NCBI RefSeq assembly: GCF_947179165.1
Contig: NC_077242.1
Location: 74,319,097 to 74,383,096, forward strand
From: Solanum dulcamara
Lineage: Eukaryota; Streptophyta; Magnoliopsida; Solanales; Solanaceae
Length of the DNA: 64,000 nt
Direction: 5' to 3'
A model generated the notes under the pieces. It saw only the letters and a list, made by a program, of their open reading frames with translations, had not been told where the DNA came from and searched no databases. A program made the position numbers and the translations under genes. Shown piece after piece: positions 47,601 through 59,150 of this stretch. How positions within the stretch are numbered: position 1 is the stretch's first letter; every line of letters starts with the position of its first letter.

Positions 47601-49121
47601 CATTTCAATGTGTTCTCTTTTTGTGATGTATTCACAAGGATGATGTATCGTTGGAATTTTCTGGTGGTTGGTCCTTTTTTGATTATCAGTATTTTGCTTG
47701 TTCTATCTGTTGATAAAACTACATTCTCATTCCGAGTTGGCTTTGGCATTTGCTCATGGATCAATATGGTGCATTTTTCCTCTGTGACTAATTTAGTTCT
47801 TCTGTATCGGAAATCTGTTCTAATTGTCAGGAAGAATGGAGAAAAGGCTTAAAAGATCTCCAGGTTGATACTATTAACAAATTGAAAAAAGCCCTGCCAA
47901 AATTAGAAGCAGAGGTATGTTGTTGTCATCTCTTTGTTAACTTATGTGGGATAATTTTGCAAGATTCTAATACTCATGTAGCTGACCTTGGATCATTTAC
48001 ATATTCAGGTTATGATGCCTGAAAATTTTGAGGATTTTTATTCCTATGCTTTTCGTTACTGCCTTACTGGTAAACTTCGCTTTGATAAACAAATATGTAG
48101 CCTAGTAGGTTTTTCATATATTTTTCGATGTTTATGTCGCATTAATCTTGATTAAGCTAATACATTTACTGACATGTGCCTGGTTTGTCTTTCTCAGAGG
48201 ATAAGCAGAAGTGTGTGGACATCGAGAGCATTTGTCTACTGATTGATCTTGTTTTGGGGCCCCAATTCCGGGCTCAGGTTGACTCATTTAGTGAGTTTCT
48301 CAAGGTAGGTACTCACTTACATGTTCTGAATATCTTTTGATTTTACATATGTATAGTTTATGATATAATTGCCCGAAGGACCCTAGCATTTAGGCTTTTA
48401 TACTGTTAGGAAAATTAAGTTATAACAATGATGTTAGTCTTTAAGTTTCACGTCTTATTTAATTTGACAGCACTGATTCTCTGTCTTTTTCTTCATACTA
48501 GAATCAGACTGATTATAAGGTGATCAACATGGATCAATGGACAAATTTTCTTCGATTTTGCCAAGAGGTAAACTACTTTTTGTTACATAGTTCCTTCTAG
48601 CTTAGAAGGAAATACGGTTAGTGAGAGCTCATTTAGCCAACACCAACTTAAAAGATGTTCCATGTTTTCCTCTATTTTCCTATTTGCATTTTTGTCGGAT
48701 TTTCCTTTCCGTTTTGTAGTTTACATTTTTGATTTGGCTGCCAATGGCCTAAGGCACTATATAAATACCAATGTCAAACTATGTAATTCAGGGTGATATG
48801 ATTAGACGAATGGGACCAAATTCGAACTTGTGCCAAACATTGAGGACCATTGAAATAATTTTATTCTATATTTCCCACTTCTCTTCTACTGTACATTATG
48901 CAAATGCTAATCTAGCAGAACAATAGATTTCACTTTATTGAATCTCTTTACTAATTGTTTTTTCAAGTAATCTTTGAATTTTGTCATGAACCTAATTGCT
49001 GGTCATTCTTTTTGTCTTTTTGCAGGTTAGCTTTCCAGACCTTGAAAACTATGATCTCGACCAAGCATGGCCTGTGATTTTGGATAATTTTGTTGAGTGG
49101 ATGAGAGAAAAGCAAAACTGA
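44617..49121 (+). CDS. DCN1-like protein (DCUN1/PONY domain, cullin neddylation), 9 exons, complete
   Basis: Scaffold-type co-E3 that helps transfer NEDD8/RUB from the E2 to cullins. Exons: 44617-44698, 46381-46462, 47205-47279, 47381-47417, 47831-47914, 48009-48069, 48198-48304, 48502-48567, 49026-49121; sum 690 nt, 229 aa, all GT/AG. The N-terminus is short and lysine-rich ([10 protein letters not shown]), without a UBA domain. The EF-hand-like region starts at about residue 55 ([15 protein letters not shown]) and the DCUN1 fold runs to the end ([13 protein letters not shown]). The cullin-binding DAD patch of yeast Dcn1 appears conserved as Asp187 (MDQW), Ala212 and Asp218 (AWPVILD). Closest in memory to Arabidopsis At1g15860. 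Intron 1 (1.68 kb) holds two SINEs. Confidence 0.95.
44925..45030 (+). mobile_element. SINE (SolS-like) in DCN1-like intron 1, copy 1
   Basis: A shortened tRNA-derived element: GGGTGTGACTTAGCTCTAAC, B-box-like GTTTGAATCTT and the 3' body GTTGAGATGCACGCAAGCTA, ending in an A-rich tail. The 3' body matches the family's GAGGTGCGCGCAAGCTGG-type end from memory. Confidence 0.6.
45117..45262 (+). mobile_element. SINE (TS-like) in DCN1-like intron 1, copy 2
   Basis: GGTGTGGTCTAGTGGTCAAT (tRNA-like A box), GAGGTTCAAATCTCAG (B box) and GTCTAAGCCTTCGGTGGATA follow in the order of the Solanaceae TS SINE. It is truncated at the 3' end. A tRNA gene is excluded: the arms do not fold as a full cloverleaf. 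Confidence 0.8.
45616..45750. repeat. Perfect 26-bp inverted repeat in DCN1-like intron 1
   Basis: Positions 45616-45641 (AATCCCATGTGAAGACCAGA..) and 45725-45750 (..TCTGGTCTTCACATGGGATT) are exact reverse complements, separated by 83 bases. The spacer contains ATTAATGATTAATGAT. Confidence 0.9.
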
Positions 49122-49577
49122 TCTCCACGAGATGAGTTCTTGTAAATGCTAACAAAAAGAATTTGAAGTGTGTGCACGTGACTTTTGCTTGCACGATTCA
49201 TTACGGCTGCACCATTCAGTGTGAAGCTGGTTTTCTTTCTGCTACAGAACTACAAGCCTGAGGAGGTTGAGGGGGATATACTAAGTTTTTTCCCCTGAAA
49301 AATGCTTGTAGGAGCCTTTGTGATTTTTTCGTTTTGAGTTACAAATGAAATGTATGCTGCTACTTTTTTTTTTTTTTGGTTAACTTGTTTCTTGATTTTG
49401 GAATTTCACTAGTTACACAGTGATATGGATCATTTGATCCTTATATGTTGGTCATACATGTGAATGGAGGTAAAAAAACATCTTGAAGTGAAACTAAATG
49501 TGGTTTATCTGTTACTCTTTGCTTCTGAGACAAAATCTTCCAATATTTCAAAGTCAGCACATATGGACTTGTTACTT
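49122..49577 (+). other. 3' UTR of the DCN1-like gene and spacer
   Basis: The sequence after the stop ends in a T run at about 49365-49378, which may mark the transcript end or an insertion scar. The open frames at 49441-49655 are not credible. Confidence 0.5.
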
Positions 49578-49693
49578 GTGTCGAGGGTCTATTCGAAACA
49601 ACCTCTCTATCTTCATAAGGTAGGGGCAAGTTGGGTACATGCCATCCTCCCCTGACCGCATTTGTGGGATTAGACTGAACGTGGTGTTGTTGA
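49578..49693 (+). mobile_element. Au-like SINE fragment
   Basis: TCGAGGGTCTATTCGAAACA, ACCTCTCTATCTTCATAAGG, TAGGGGCAAG, CTCCCCTGACCGCATTTGTG and GGATTAGACTG..GTTGTTG reproduce the order of the Au SINE body with its TTG-repeat tail. Confidence 0.8.
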
Positions 49694-49869
49694 GCACATA
49701 TGGTCTTAAACTATGATAACTCTTGTATGAGGCTATAGCTTCATCCCCTCCTCCCTTCCCTCATATCTAGCTTGTCCTAGTGATAGATTTAGTTGAGATA
49801 TAGTCCAGTAACCTTCTCTCATGCACAATTCCTCAAAAATAGTCTTCATTGTATCCTAATTTAAAAACT

Positions 49870-50000
49870 CTGGGGCTTTGGTCTAGTGATAAGAGCATGT
49901 TGGTGATGTGTGGGTTAACGCATGTAAGAGGTTTGACTGTCCGCGGACAAAAGCCTGATAAATAAGTGAAGAAAGGTAGAGGGATAAGCTCATTATCCAT
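49870..50000 (+). mobile_element. tRNA-derived SINE
   Basis: GGGGCTTTGGTCTAGTGATA (A box), AGAGCATG.. and GAGGTTTGACTG (degenerate B box) followed by a non-tRNA body. Promoter boxes as in a SolS-type SINE; not a functional tRNA, since the B box is degenerate. Confidence 0.6.
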
Positions 50001-50249
50001 CGGTTGTATTCAAAGGCGATCATGCAAGAATTTTTTCGCTTCTTTCTTTTGAAACAAAATTATCATAAAGATAAAAAGGTAGGATATATTATCAAAGTTA
50101 CTTAAATAAGTCGAGTTGAGATGCACAAAAAGTAATCTAGACCCCATTATTATATAACAAAAAGAGGTTGAACATAGTATCAAAATTTCACATAATATTC
50201 CATAATTTATCATCAAAGTAAGAAAAATAAAATATTGATTTATGGGAGT

Positions 50250-51033
50250 TTGTAATTTGAAGGACATGGCTTTAGGCAGACGCAAAAACTTTTATCATTG
50301 CAGTAAGAATAAAATGAAATTAATAAAGGGGAGAGAGATATGATTTATAAGGGTTTTCTGATTTAACTATTTGGTATTTGAAATTTATTGATTTGACTAA
50401 TTTATATTTGCATCGTATGATAAATTAAAGTTCATTTAAGAAGGAAACACTCTCTAGCTATCAGAAATATTCATTTCATAACTAGAATCTAAGATCTCTA
50501 ATAAAAGATGGATAAATCTTATGCATTCCATTGTATCTCGTGATGCTAAGTTCACAACTAATCTCTACTAGATTTGATATGCGATATAGTTGATTGAGTG
50601 ATTGTTTAAATTTACATTCGCATTGTGGAATATAATTCATTTAAGGAGGAAACATTCTTTTGCTACCAGAATTAATCCCCATTTTATAACTAGAATTTGA
50701 GATCTCTAGTTAAGAACATAGGAAACTGAGAGATCTTATGCATCACAATATATCCCGTAATGCTAAGTTTGTAACTAATCTCAACTGGTTTTGATTTGCG
50801 ATATAGTTAATTATGTGCTTGTTTTAAGAAGGAAATGTAAAATAAATAAATGAGTTAGTACCCCAACGCAAATTAGTGGTAAGGGCGATGTCAAATGTGT
50901 GTGAGTTAAACGAATATTATAAATTCATTTTTTATAAATAGTAGGGTGACCCAAATTATTCATCGAGATTAGAATAGTGAGCCAAAAGTAAAAGGATGAT
51001 ACCTCATACTTGCATTGCCCATGAAAAACAAAA
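50250..51033 (-). pseudogene. Defensin gene relic (third copy)
   Basis: At 51033-50966 on the minus strand an exon-1-like signal peptide is readable (MEHSFLCLKLCFLLVLFFMG, then NA), nearly the same as in the intact defensin, but the splice donor is altered (GCAAGTATG for GCAGGTATA). Below it lie two copies of the intron landmark GCGATATAGTT(G/A)ATT (about 50582 and 50802) and a small trace of the 3' end of exon 2 (GGACATGGCTTT at 50261). The cysteine-coding exon is gone. An old, dead duplicate. Confidence 0.6.
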
Positions 51034-52176
51034 CCAAAAGAAAACACAACTTTAAACAAAGGAAAGAGTGTTCCATTCTTTTTTTCTTTTAAACAATGTA
51101 TCTATATTGTATAAAAGTGTATAACACATCACTAATTATAAATATCTATCATAATCCATATATTTGGTTAGACTTAAGGCATATCCTGACATAATATTTG
51201 CTTCTGAAACAAGTGCTTCCTAACAATCTTTCAAAGTCAACACATGAAATTATACTATGTTTTCGTCTCTTTGGAAACATTCAATAAAATTAGAACGAAA
51301 CTTAAATGGAGAAGGCTCGAATGATGGGCCATCATCCATCGAATTTTCAATTGTGTGTCATTAATCCTCAGGAATTTCTTGATTATCAGAAAGAAATAAG
51401 TGTTCTCATTCACTTGAAGGATATACTATTACTAACCTTCACTAATATGTACAAAGTTGTAGTGTGTCCCCTTTTGTGTGTGTTATTTTAACTGCAATAA
51501 AAAATAAATAAAAGAAAAATAATTTTATTAATGAATCTTGTCAAGTACAATTCTATTGTTCTTTTGATTCTTCTTTCTTAATTTTTTTATTTTGTGATTT
51601 GGGAGCGGGCCCCCAATAGCGTATTTCTCAAATTGTGGGAAGATTTGAACCTATTAGAAATTCGTTTAATCTCTAGGAATGTCGGATAACACTTCTTCTT
51701 TCAAATAGATCTCCGAAAAAAACTTTGTTGATCACTCCTTGAAGAACTATGTAGTCGATATCACTGCTTTCTCCAATGCTTGTTGAAAAAAGTCCCTTAG
51801 AAAGTTATATAACCTCCTATTTATAGTTGTAGAGAATACTGGATGATTCTAGCGTAAATGAACATTCTTGCCTCATTTTTTTGATTTAATAAGTGAATAT
51901 TTGTATTAAAATTAGAGGGGCGAAAATTGAAAATTATGAAGAAAAAAAGAAGTAAAGTGGTTAAATATAAAAGAAAAAGGTGAACAAAATAGCTCAAAAA
52001 TGCTAAATTCTTGGACAAGAACTATGTCATATCATCATACTACATAGACCACAATTATAAATATATATAGATTGATCATCAAAGTAGATCTATATATTTA
52101 TTTGGGCCTCATAAAAATACAATGATATTAAAAAGTAATAAAAAGAAAATATTTATTATTGGTTATTGAAGATTAA
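51034..52176. other. AT-rich spacer; 51990-52176 belongs to the duplicated defensin block
   Basis: No gene. From about 51990 on, the sequence (ACCACAATTATAAATATATA, TAGATTGATCATCAAAGTAG) is repeated at about 61790-61953 downstream of the second defensin copy. Confidence 0.5.
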
Positions 52177-52849
52177 TTAAGTGGGAGGACATGGCTTTGT
52201 GCAATAGCATATGGAGTTACTACACTCTCCAAATTGAAAGCCCTCACTTTGGCAGGCAGTTGTACACTTTGCTTGTTCTACACATGGTCCCTTGAATGTT
52301 TTGCTTGCTTCTTGACAAATATTTGCCTCTGTCATAATAAAATAAAATAAAATATATGTAAGAATTAATAACATTAAAAATAAACAAAGGAAAATAAATA
52401 AATTTGATTAATTCAGATTCACGCAGCGTAAGATTCATATTCTTTATAAATTAGATTCAAGACATCTAAGTAAAGGTAGAGAGATCTGACGCATCCCATT
52501 TCCACCATATCTCAGCCCACATATCGATATTTCCTATTTATATTGTGGTTTAACTAAATCTAGATTAACATATTTTTTTTTAATTTTTAAAGGCTCGAAC
52601 TTGATACATCTAGATAAAGGTGCTTGGATCCCCACCAACCCTACCACAACTCAGTGATTTGCGATATAGTTGATTGAGTGATTATTTAAAAAAAGGTTAT
52701 ATAAGATTTTAAAAAATATTTTTTTGTCTCTTATTATTCTTGATTATTGGTAAATAAAGCACAAAGTAAAGAGATGATATACCTGCATTGCCCATGAAAA
52801 ACAGCACAAGAAGAAACACAACTTTAAACAAAGACAAAGAGGCTGCCAT
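52177..52849 (-). CDS. Plant defensin (gamma-thionin type), 2 exons, complete
   Basis: Secreted antimicrobial-type peptide. Exons: 52849-52783 and 52328-52177, sum 219 nt, 72 aa. Residues 1-22 form a signal peptide (MAASLSLFKVVFLLVLFFMG, then NA); the intron falls right after it, as in plant defensins. Mature part: eight cysteines at 27, 38, 44, 48, 58, 63, 65 and 69, pattern C-x10-C-x5-C-x3-C-x9-C-x4-C-x-C-x3-C, with Gly57-Glu-Cys58 of the gamma core and a CTKPC end like the floral defensins. The Cys5-Cys6 loop (4 residues) is shorter than the usual 6 or more. TATA box CTATATAAG at 52923-52915. Part of a small local family with two dead copies. Confidence 0.92.
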
Positions 52850-52914
52850 CTTTTTTTTTAATTCTTCTTGTAAAGGTATTTTTAATAATGAAAATGATGA
52901 AGCACCATGCTTAT

Positions 52915-52923
52915 CTTATATAG
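52915..52923 (-). promoter_or_regulatory. TATA box of the defensin gene
   Basis: Minus-strand CTATATAAG, 66 bases upstream of the ATG. The same box with the same surroundings (AGCACCATGCTTATCTTATA on the plus strand) is kept in the second copy at about 62730. Confidence 0.65.
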
Positions 52924-53134
52924 AATTAAGAAATGATTCACTTACTATTTCTTAATGAGATTACCTTTAATTATTTGGATGGTAAATCTTTTTACGTTTA
53001 ATGAGTTTCCATCCCTTTAATTATGATCTGGATACTGTTACTATTTGATGAGATTTCTTTCATATATATATATAGCCAAATGTAACACTTGGCACCTACA
53101 CATATCTATATTTATATTTTCAGTTTACATATGC

Positions 53135-53800
53135 AGGATTCATGGTTTAGTTTAGATCGGTTATTGGTTAGATTCAAGATCAAATCAATTTAATCGATTT
53201 TTAAAATTTTAAAATCAAACCAAACCAACAACAAAAAAAATAACTGTAGGTTTGGTTATTGACAGTTTGGTTCAATTTTTTTGATTTAAAAATAATAAAT
53301 TTATTGAAGTCATACACATCTCGATAGACACAAACACCTAGAACATGAACAATTCACATGAAATCTATTGCAGATTCAATTAAGCAATTAAGCGATATCA
53401 AAGTTATTATTACACGAAAAAGTGATTTATTTAAGCAATACTAATGTCATTATAATACACCAAAGATCAAATCTTTATAGCAAAAAAAACCCCAAGCTCA
53501 ATAATTGAGGAAGTACCCGGGGGAGTGGTACAAAAAAATTATATACCAAAATTTAAGTGTTGGGCTTGAGAAAATGGTAAAGTTAAAGATTTAAGTTAAT
53601 TAAAATTTAATAAAATATTTATATTTTATTTATGAATAATATATAAATAATTATGAAATTTATATATATATAATTTTTCGATTCGATTTGATTATTTTTG
53701 CGGTTCATTTTTAATAAAATCAAAACCAAACCTAATAGTATCGATTTTCAAAATTTAAAACTTAACCAAATCAAGCGAAACTAAATTTCTTTTCACCAAC
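53135..53800. mobile_element. Decayed relative of the hAT element at 56041
   Basis: Starts TTCATGGTTTAGTTTAGATC, with TTTAATCGATT and AAATCAAACCAAACCAAC, and ends with AAAACCAAACCTAATAG..TTTTCACCAACATA. The order and pattern resemble the element at 56041-57012, but the termini are worn and no TSD was found. Confidence 0.5.
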
Positions 53801-54283
53801 ATAGCAATGTGACAAATATATTTAATTATTTTTTGTGCCAATATTTATACACTTCTATATATTATTATATTTTAGTATTTATTATACACATATATAATCA
53901 AATGTGTCTACTTTGTATAAAAATGTATATCACGTCACTAACTACAAAGACAATTTTTTTTCTATTGCAATTTACAGTTGGACTTCTTATTCAAAACCAG
54001 CCAATCTCTCCACCAAATGATTCAGTGTGCATTTGACCATTAAAATCAAATATATTTTATTTTAATTGAAATTTTTAAAATTGTAATATGTTTGAGTATA
54101 CTTTTTACAAGAATATTTAAAATTTGAATATATTTTTTAAAATTATGATTTGTGTCTTCAAATTTTTAAAAACTAGCAAATCCAATTTGACTAATTTAAT
54201 TAAAATATGCGATCAAATTTACTTTAAAATAGTAATATCTCAAAATAAATAGTAACACATCTAATTGATTAGATCTAATATAT
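53801..54283. other. AT-rich spacer, no gene seen
   Basis: Low-complexity AT-rich DNA; the open frame at 53809-54036 has no recognisable domain. Confidence 0.4.
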
Positions 54284-54420
54284 AGGGCCAGCTCAAGCAC
54301 CAGGCAACTGAAACCTTTGTCCTAGGCCCCACAGACCACAATCATGAAAGCAAAGAATTTGATTACTATAAAGACAAACATTAACATTATGAATCAAGAA
54401 TGCAAAAATAACATACTTAT
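54284..54420. mobile_element. 5' part of a hAT-like element (host of the nested stack)
   Basis: AGGGCCAGCTCAAGC and CCTAGGCCCCA match the start and early body of the hAT MITE at 39593 (GAGGGCCGGCTCC, CTTAGGCCCCA). Its far end was not located beyond the TRIM, so it is either truncated or worn. Confidence 0.4.
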
Positions 54421-54535
54421 TGTTGGATAATAATGTTAACATTCTGTCTATGGCAAGACCCACGAGGGTTAGGGTGGCTTCGATCGAAGTCATGATCTGT
54501 CACGATCCGACTTGTCGTGACTGACACCAACTTTA

Positions 54536-57500
54536 TGTTATATCCCGTATTTTATTATTTTCGGATAATTCGAGAAAAATCGCGGGAAGTTTAAAATAAG
54601 GCCATATTTTATTTTGTTTAGCACACAAGTTGCTTATGAAAATTATGAATTGAAAATATCAAGAATGGCTAGGGGAAAAAAATATGGACTTGATCACCAC
54701 TTGGGCCTAGGTGGCCATCCATAGTGATGGCCAAAGCCCATATGAATTTAAAAAAAAAGAAGAGAAAAAGGCTCAAAAGATGACTTATTAGTCATCTTGT
54801 TTTTTTTTTATTTTCTAGAAGCTTCAAGAAAAAAAAAGAGAAAAAGAAGTAGATAAGTCCAAAGATGACTTAGTAGTTATCTTATTTTCCATTCCTAGAA
54901 CTTTCAAGAAAGTTGGAGAAAGAAAGAAGGGGAAAAAAATTAAGAGAGGAAAAATTGGCATAGCTAGAAATTTCATCCCTTGAAATCTTTTTCAAAAATT
55001 ATTTCTTCTAGTATTTCAAGCAAGTTGAAGGCCCTAATCAACATAGAGTGATTGTTGGAACAAGAAGACTATTCATTCTTGCAAGGCACAATTCTAGCCA
55101 AGTTGAAGAACTAAGTGGAAAATATAAGGTTTCAATCTTCTTTATATGTTATGGATGGTTGGTATATGTTGTAGAGCGAAGAAATGGATGAAAAATTCAT
55201 GAAAATATGCATGTAGTTGTGTGGCCAAATATGGGGGTGGTTTGACAAGTTATGGTGAATTGATTCTATTTAGTGTTTTAGTTGTTGTTATGGATTCTAT
55301 GTTGCTAATAAAAGCTTAAGGATCCTTATAAAGTTGTAGTAGTTGGAGACTTGTTTTAGAAGTTTGTAAATTTAATATAATGTTCTTGCATATGTGGAAG
55401 CTAATATTGTTAGTATGATGTGGTTAGTGTGTAAATTATTTGGGTTGTGGTAATTGAAATTGAAAGAAGGGATTAGATTGTTATTGTTCTTATTGGAATT
55501 GGAAGGTCTTGGAGAAAGTAGTATATTAATTTGGTATGGTTGTGGTAAATTGACCGAGTTGAAATCTCGGATTGTTGTTGATAAAATTGGCCGAGTTAGA
55601 TTCTCGGGGATGGTGTATTTACAAGGGAAGTGCTGTCGAAATTTTGGTAGACAAAATGTTAGTTTAGAATGAGGTTCTTGGATACCTATAGCTAATGTTG
55701 GCATTCATTAATCTTGTTATAGATTTTGGAAAGGCCAAGAGTTAAGTGGGGTGACTAAGGAAGCGGACAAGGTATGTAAGGCTTACCCTTTTTTTCAAGG
55801 CATGATTCCGATGTTATGGTTTCATAAGTGCTTCCATATATTCTTTGTTTTCAAAAGCTAGGTGTCAATGGTCTCAAGGAAATGACTACTTTTTCTATAA
55901 CCCGTCAATGTTTTTCAAAATGTCTATGATTTCCCAAAACAAAGGTTTACAGTATTACAAGCTTTTATGACAATGACGATGGATATGTTTTACAACGACA
56001 TTGATGATGTCGAGGATGAGAATATGTCTATGATGGCTATTAGGGGTGTTCATGGTTCGGTTTGAGTCGGTTATTGATTAAAACCATAACCAAACCAATT
56101 TAATCGGTTATTAAATGTCTAAAACCATAACCAAACCAAGTAAAATAATAACCACGGGTTTGGTTATTGTCGATTTGGTTCGGTTTGATTCAGTTATTCG
56201 GTTTATGACTAGCCGAGATAATTCAAATATTCTCTCTCTACATTCTTCAAATTCTTATGAAGCTCTTTTTCCTCACGACCCACAGAGGTTCAAAACAGAA
56301 AATGAAACAACTTAAACATTCGGAAAAAAAAAAAACTTAAAATCAATTTAAAATTTGAAAAACTCCTTACAAACCTTCTCAAAATTTGACAATATTATAC
56401 TTGGGGTTGAGGAGTTGAGGTTGCTCTTGAGCCTTCACTGTTAGTCTATGACTGTGAGTCTGTGACTTTGTGAGAAACCAACGTGAGAGGAACAAAAATG
56501 TAAAAGGAAAACAGATATTAGGGTTTTAAAGTTTTAACTTTTACTTTATGTTGCTGCCTGCTGCTCAAGTGCTTAGTGCTTATTAGAAATTTAGGATTTA
56601 GAATTGGGCTTGAGAGTTGGGCTAATGGGCTTGGATTGTTGGACTTGGACCGCTGTTTAGTGTTTATTAGAATTTATAATTGGGCTTGAGAGTTGGGTTT
56701 GGATTGTTGGGCCTTAAAAATAAGTATATTAATATTAAATTAATAATTAAAACGTATAAAATATCTTTAATTATTTATGAAAAACTAATATTATACATAT
56801 AAATAATTATAAATTTTAAGTATATAATTATCGATTTGGTTCGGTTATTTATTCGGTTATTTTTTTCTATAACCATAACCAAACCAAATATTATCGGTTA
56901 TTCAAATTTAAAACCAAACCAAACCAAACCAAACTGAATGTCGGTTTTTTTATTCGGTTTGGTTAAATTTTCGGTTTGGTTTTGGTTTTAACCAAAACTG
57001 TGAACAGCCCTAATGGCTATGATAAGAACGGCTTCATGTATGTAATGTTTACTCTTCTTTCTCTTGGCATGTTTTGACATAAGTATATAGAGCTACTCTT
57101 TCTTTTGACATGGGTTTTATGAAACAAGTATATGTCATTTTGTACAATTTCAAGAAAGTCCTATTCGTAGAGTCACTAGGATGGCCAATTTTCTTGAGTT
57201 TTCAAAGGATATTTTCTCGTGCCTAGATACGCGTATATGATTTAAAATTTTTTATTTTGATATAATTCATGGAAATTTTTAAAGGGTACTTGACATGACT
57301 CTTATCTTGATTTTGAATCATAGCTCATTCCGATTATTCTACGAGTCTTGAAAATTGGTCCTATGTGCATATGTATACGATTTGGCGTCTTACGAGACTG
57401 TGATCTTATTCTACATTCTCTTAATATTATCCTTCGTTGATAATCTCATCTTATAATGATTGTTCCTTCAAGGTGAGACAAAGCGATCATGGTTAGTCTA

Positions 57501-58376
57501 TAATACAATCGGAGGTTACCGACCTTTCGTCACTCCGATAGATACATGATTTTCGTTGAGCTCTCCTGCATGCTGTCTATATGTATATGTATATGTATAT
57601 AGGGGATATGGGGAGGTGTATATGTGGCGCTATAGACGCATTTCCACCTGATCAGTTGGAGTAATTTCCATCCCGGACGCAGGATGCCCAGACGCGGGAC
57701 ATATATGGGCGAGCCGACGTTGTTCGGTGATATGACTTTTATTTTCTATGTATATAAAAAAGAAATGTTTTAAAGAAAAGACAAGCATGCATGGCATCCA
57801 GCCAAAAAGGCACTCATATGTACAGGTTACTCTCTTATCTCATTATATGTTCTATGATTCTATGATATGGTTGTTTCTACCTTATGTTCTTTATTATGCT
57901 GATTTTCATGCCTTACATACTCGGTACATTACTCGTACTGACCCCCTTTTCTTTGGGGGGTTGCATTTCATGCCGCGCAGGTACACCCAAACAAGTAAAA
58001 GCTATTATAAAAGATGTTCCAGTGGGGTTAGCAACTCCACTTGTTCCTGGAGTGCAACCGAGTCAGAGTATATGCAATATGATGTTTCGTTCAAAGTTAG
58101 AGACTTTGCAGACAGAGTCGTGGGTATAGAGTGTCAGCTTTGTAAGCGGCATCACCAGACGATATGTTATTATGTCGTATGTCACGAGTTTCATGGGATG
58201 ATAGATTTTGAAAAAAAATAATAATAATTCGGGAAGCTTAGTTATGTTTTTTTTTTCATTTCTTATTGATGTAAAAGTCTAAGGAGATTAAGTATGTACT
58301 ATGAAGCAGCGGGTTCGCTCGGCTCCAAGCACGGGGTCGGGTGCCCATCACACCCTATTAATATCGGGGTGTGACA
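54536..58376 (+). mobile_element. Solo LTR, gypsy-like (net 2.86 kb), TSD CTTTA, inserted in the previous LTR
   Basis: Begins TGTTATATCCCGTATTTT, the same start as the LTR at 8294 (minus strand), and ends ATATCGGGGTGTGACA. CTTTA flanks it at 54531-54535 and 58377-58381. Contains the conserved GACCCCCTTTTCTTTGGGGG hairpin block at about 57940. Interrupted by a hAT element at 56041-57012. The open frames at 57748-58221 are chance frames. Confidence 0.9.
56041..57012. mobile_element. Non-autonomous hAT element (972 bp), perfect TSD ATGGCTAT
   Basis: Termini TAGGGGTGTTCATGG and ..TGAACAGCCCTA, subterminal AACCAAACC/GGTTTGGTT repeats, no transposase. ATGGCTAT lies at 56033-56040 and 57013-57020. 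It is the youngest layer of the nested stack. Confidence 0.93.
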
Positions 58377-59034
58377 CTTTAACTCTTCAGTGGGAGAACC
58401 ATTCTATACAGCCCAACAACAACAATCACAAAGTATACACAATCTTAAAGATAAGGGAGCAGGTTTAAATCAAGAATAAATGCTGAGTTCCCATAAACTC
58501 AGAAAACGCCTAGTATCAACCCAAAATACGCGGAAGTAAATATATCCTAGGAACTGAAAGTCGTCCGTATCAAAGCTCTAACAAATATCAATGTAAGAAA
58601 AGGGAAACACTTCTAAAAAGAAGTCAAAATACTAAACAAAGTCTAAACATCTGAGTTCCGAAAGAAGGACTGAGACTAATGAAGAAGTCCACGGTAGCAC
58701 GACAGAATAACTCACCCTTAGACTTCGAACAAGCTTTTGCTCTTCTAAACGAGGTCTCTCCGTAGCTAGCTGAATATGCCCTGTACTCAATAAAAGGCAG
58801 GGCAAGAGTAGTATCAGTACACAAGACAATGGTGTACTGGCAGAATCACGCAGTTAGCCAGTAAGCAAATCATAAACAAGTAAATTCAACACAATAGGTA
58901 TATACATATACAACATAAGTCAACTAATCACAAGTTCAACTAAGTTCAGCAATATCACAACTCAATATCCTCCACATGCTATAATTTCACATAAGGGTCC
59001 TCTCAAGGGACCTACAAATAATCAACTTTGTGTT

Positions 59035-59150
59035 GGAATGTGACACCCGATCCAATATGTGTCAGAACGTGACGCTCGATCCAAATATATTGTGTCGGAA
59101 CGTGACACCCAATCCAAATATATTTCGGAATGTGACACCCGATCCAAACA
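59035..59150 (+). repeat. ~32-bp tandem repeat, 4 copies, in the outer LTR
   Basis: Units of the type GGAATGTGACACCCGATCCA plus AATATAT.. recur with variable spacing of 30-37 bp and moderate divergence. Confidence 0.8.

Noticed and set aside
57748..58221. 157-codon open frame in the LTR
   Set aside because: Overlaps the conserved LTR hairpin block and has no domain; related LTRs do not keep the frame.
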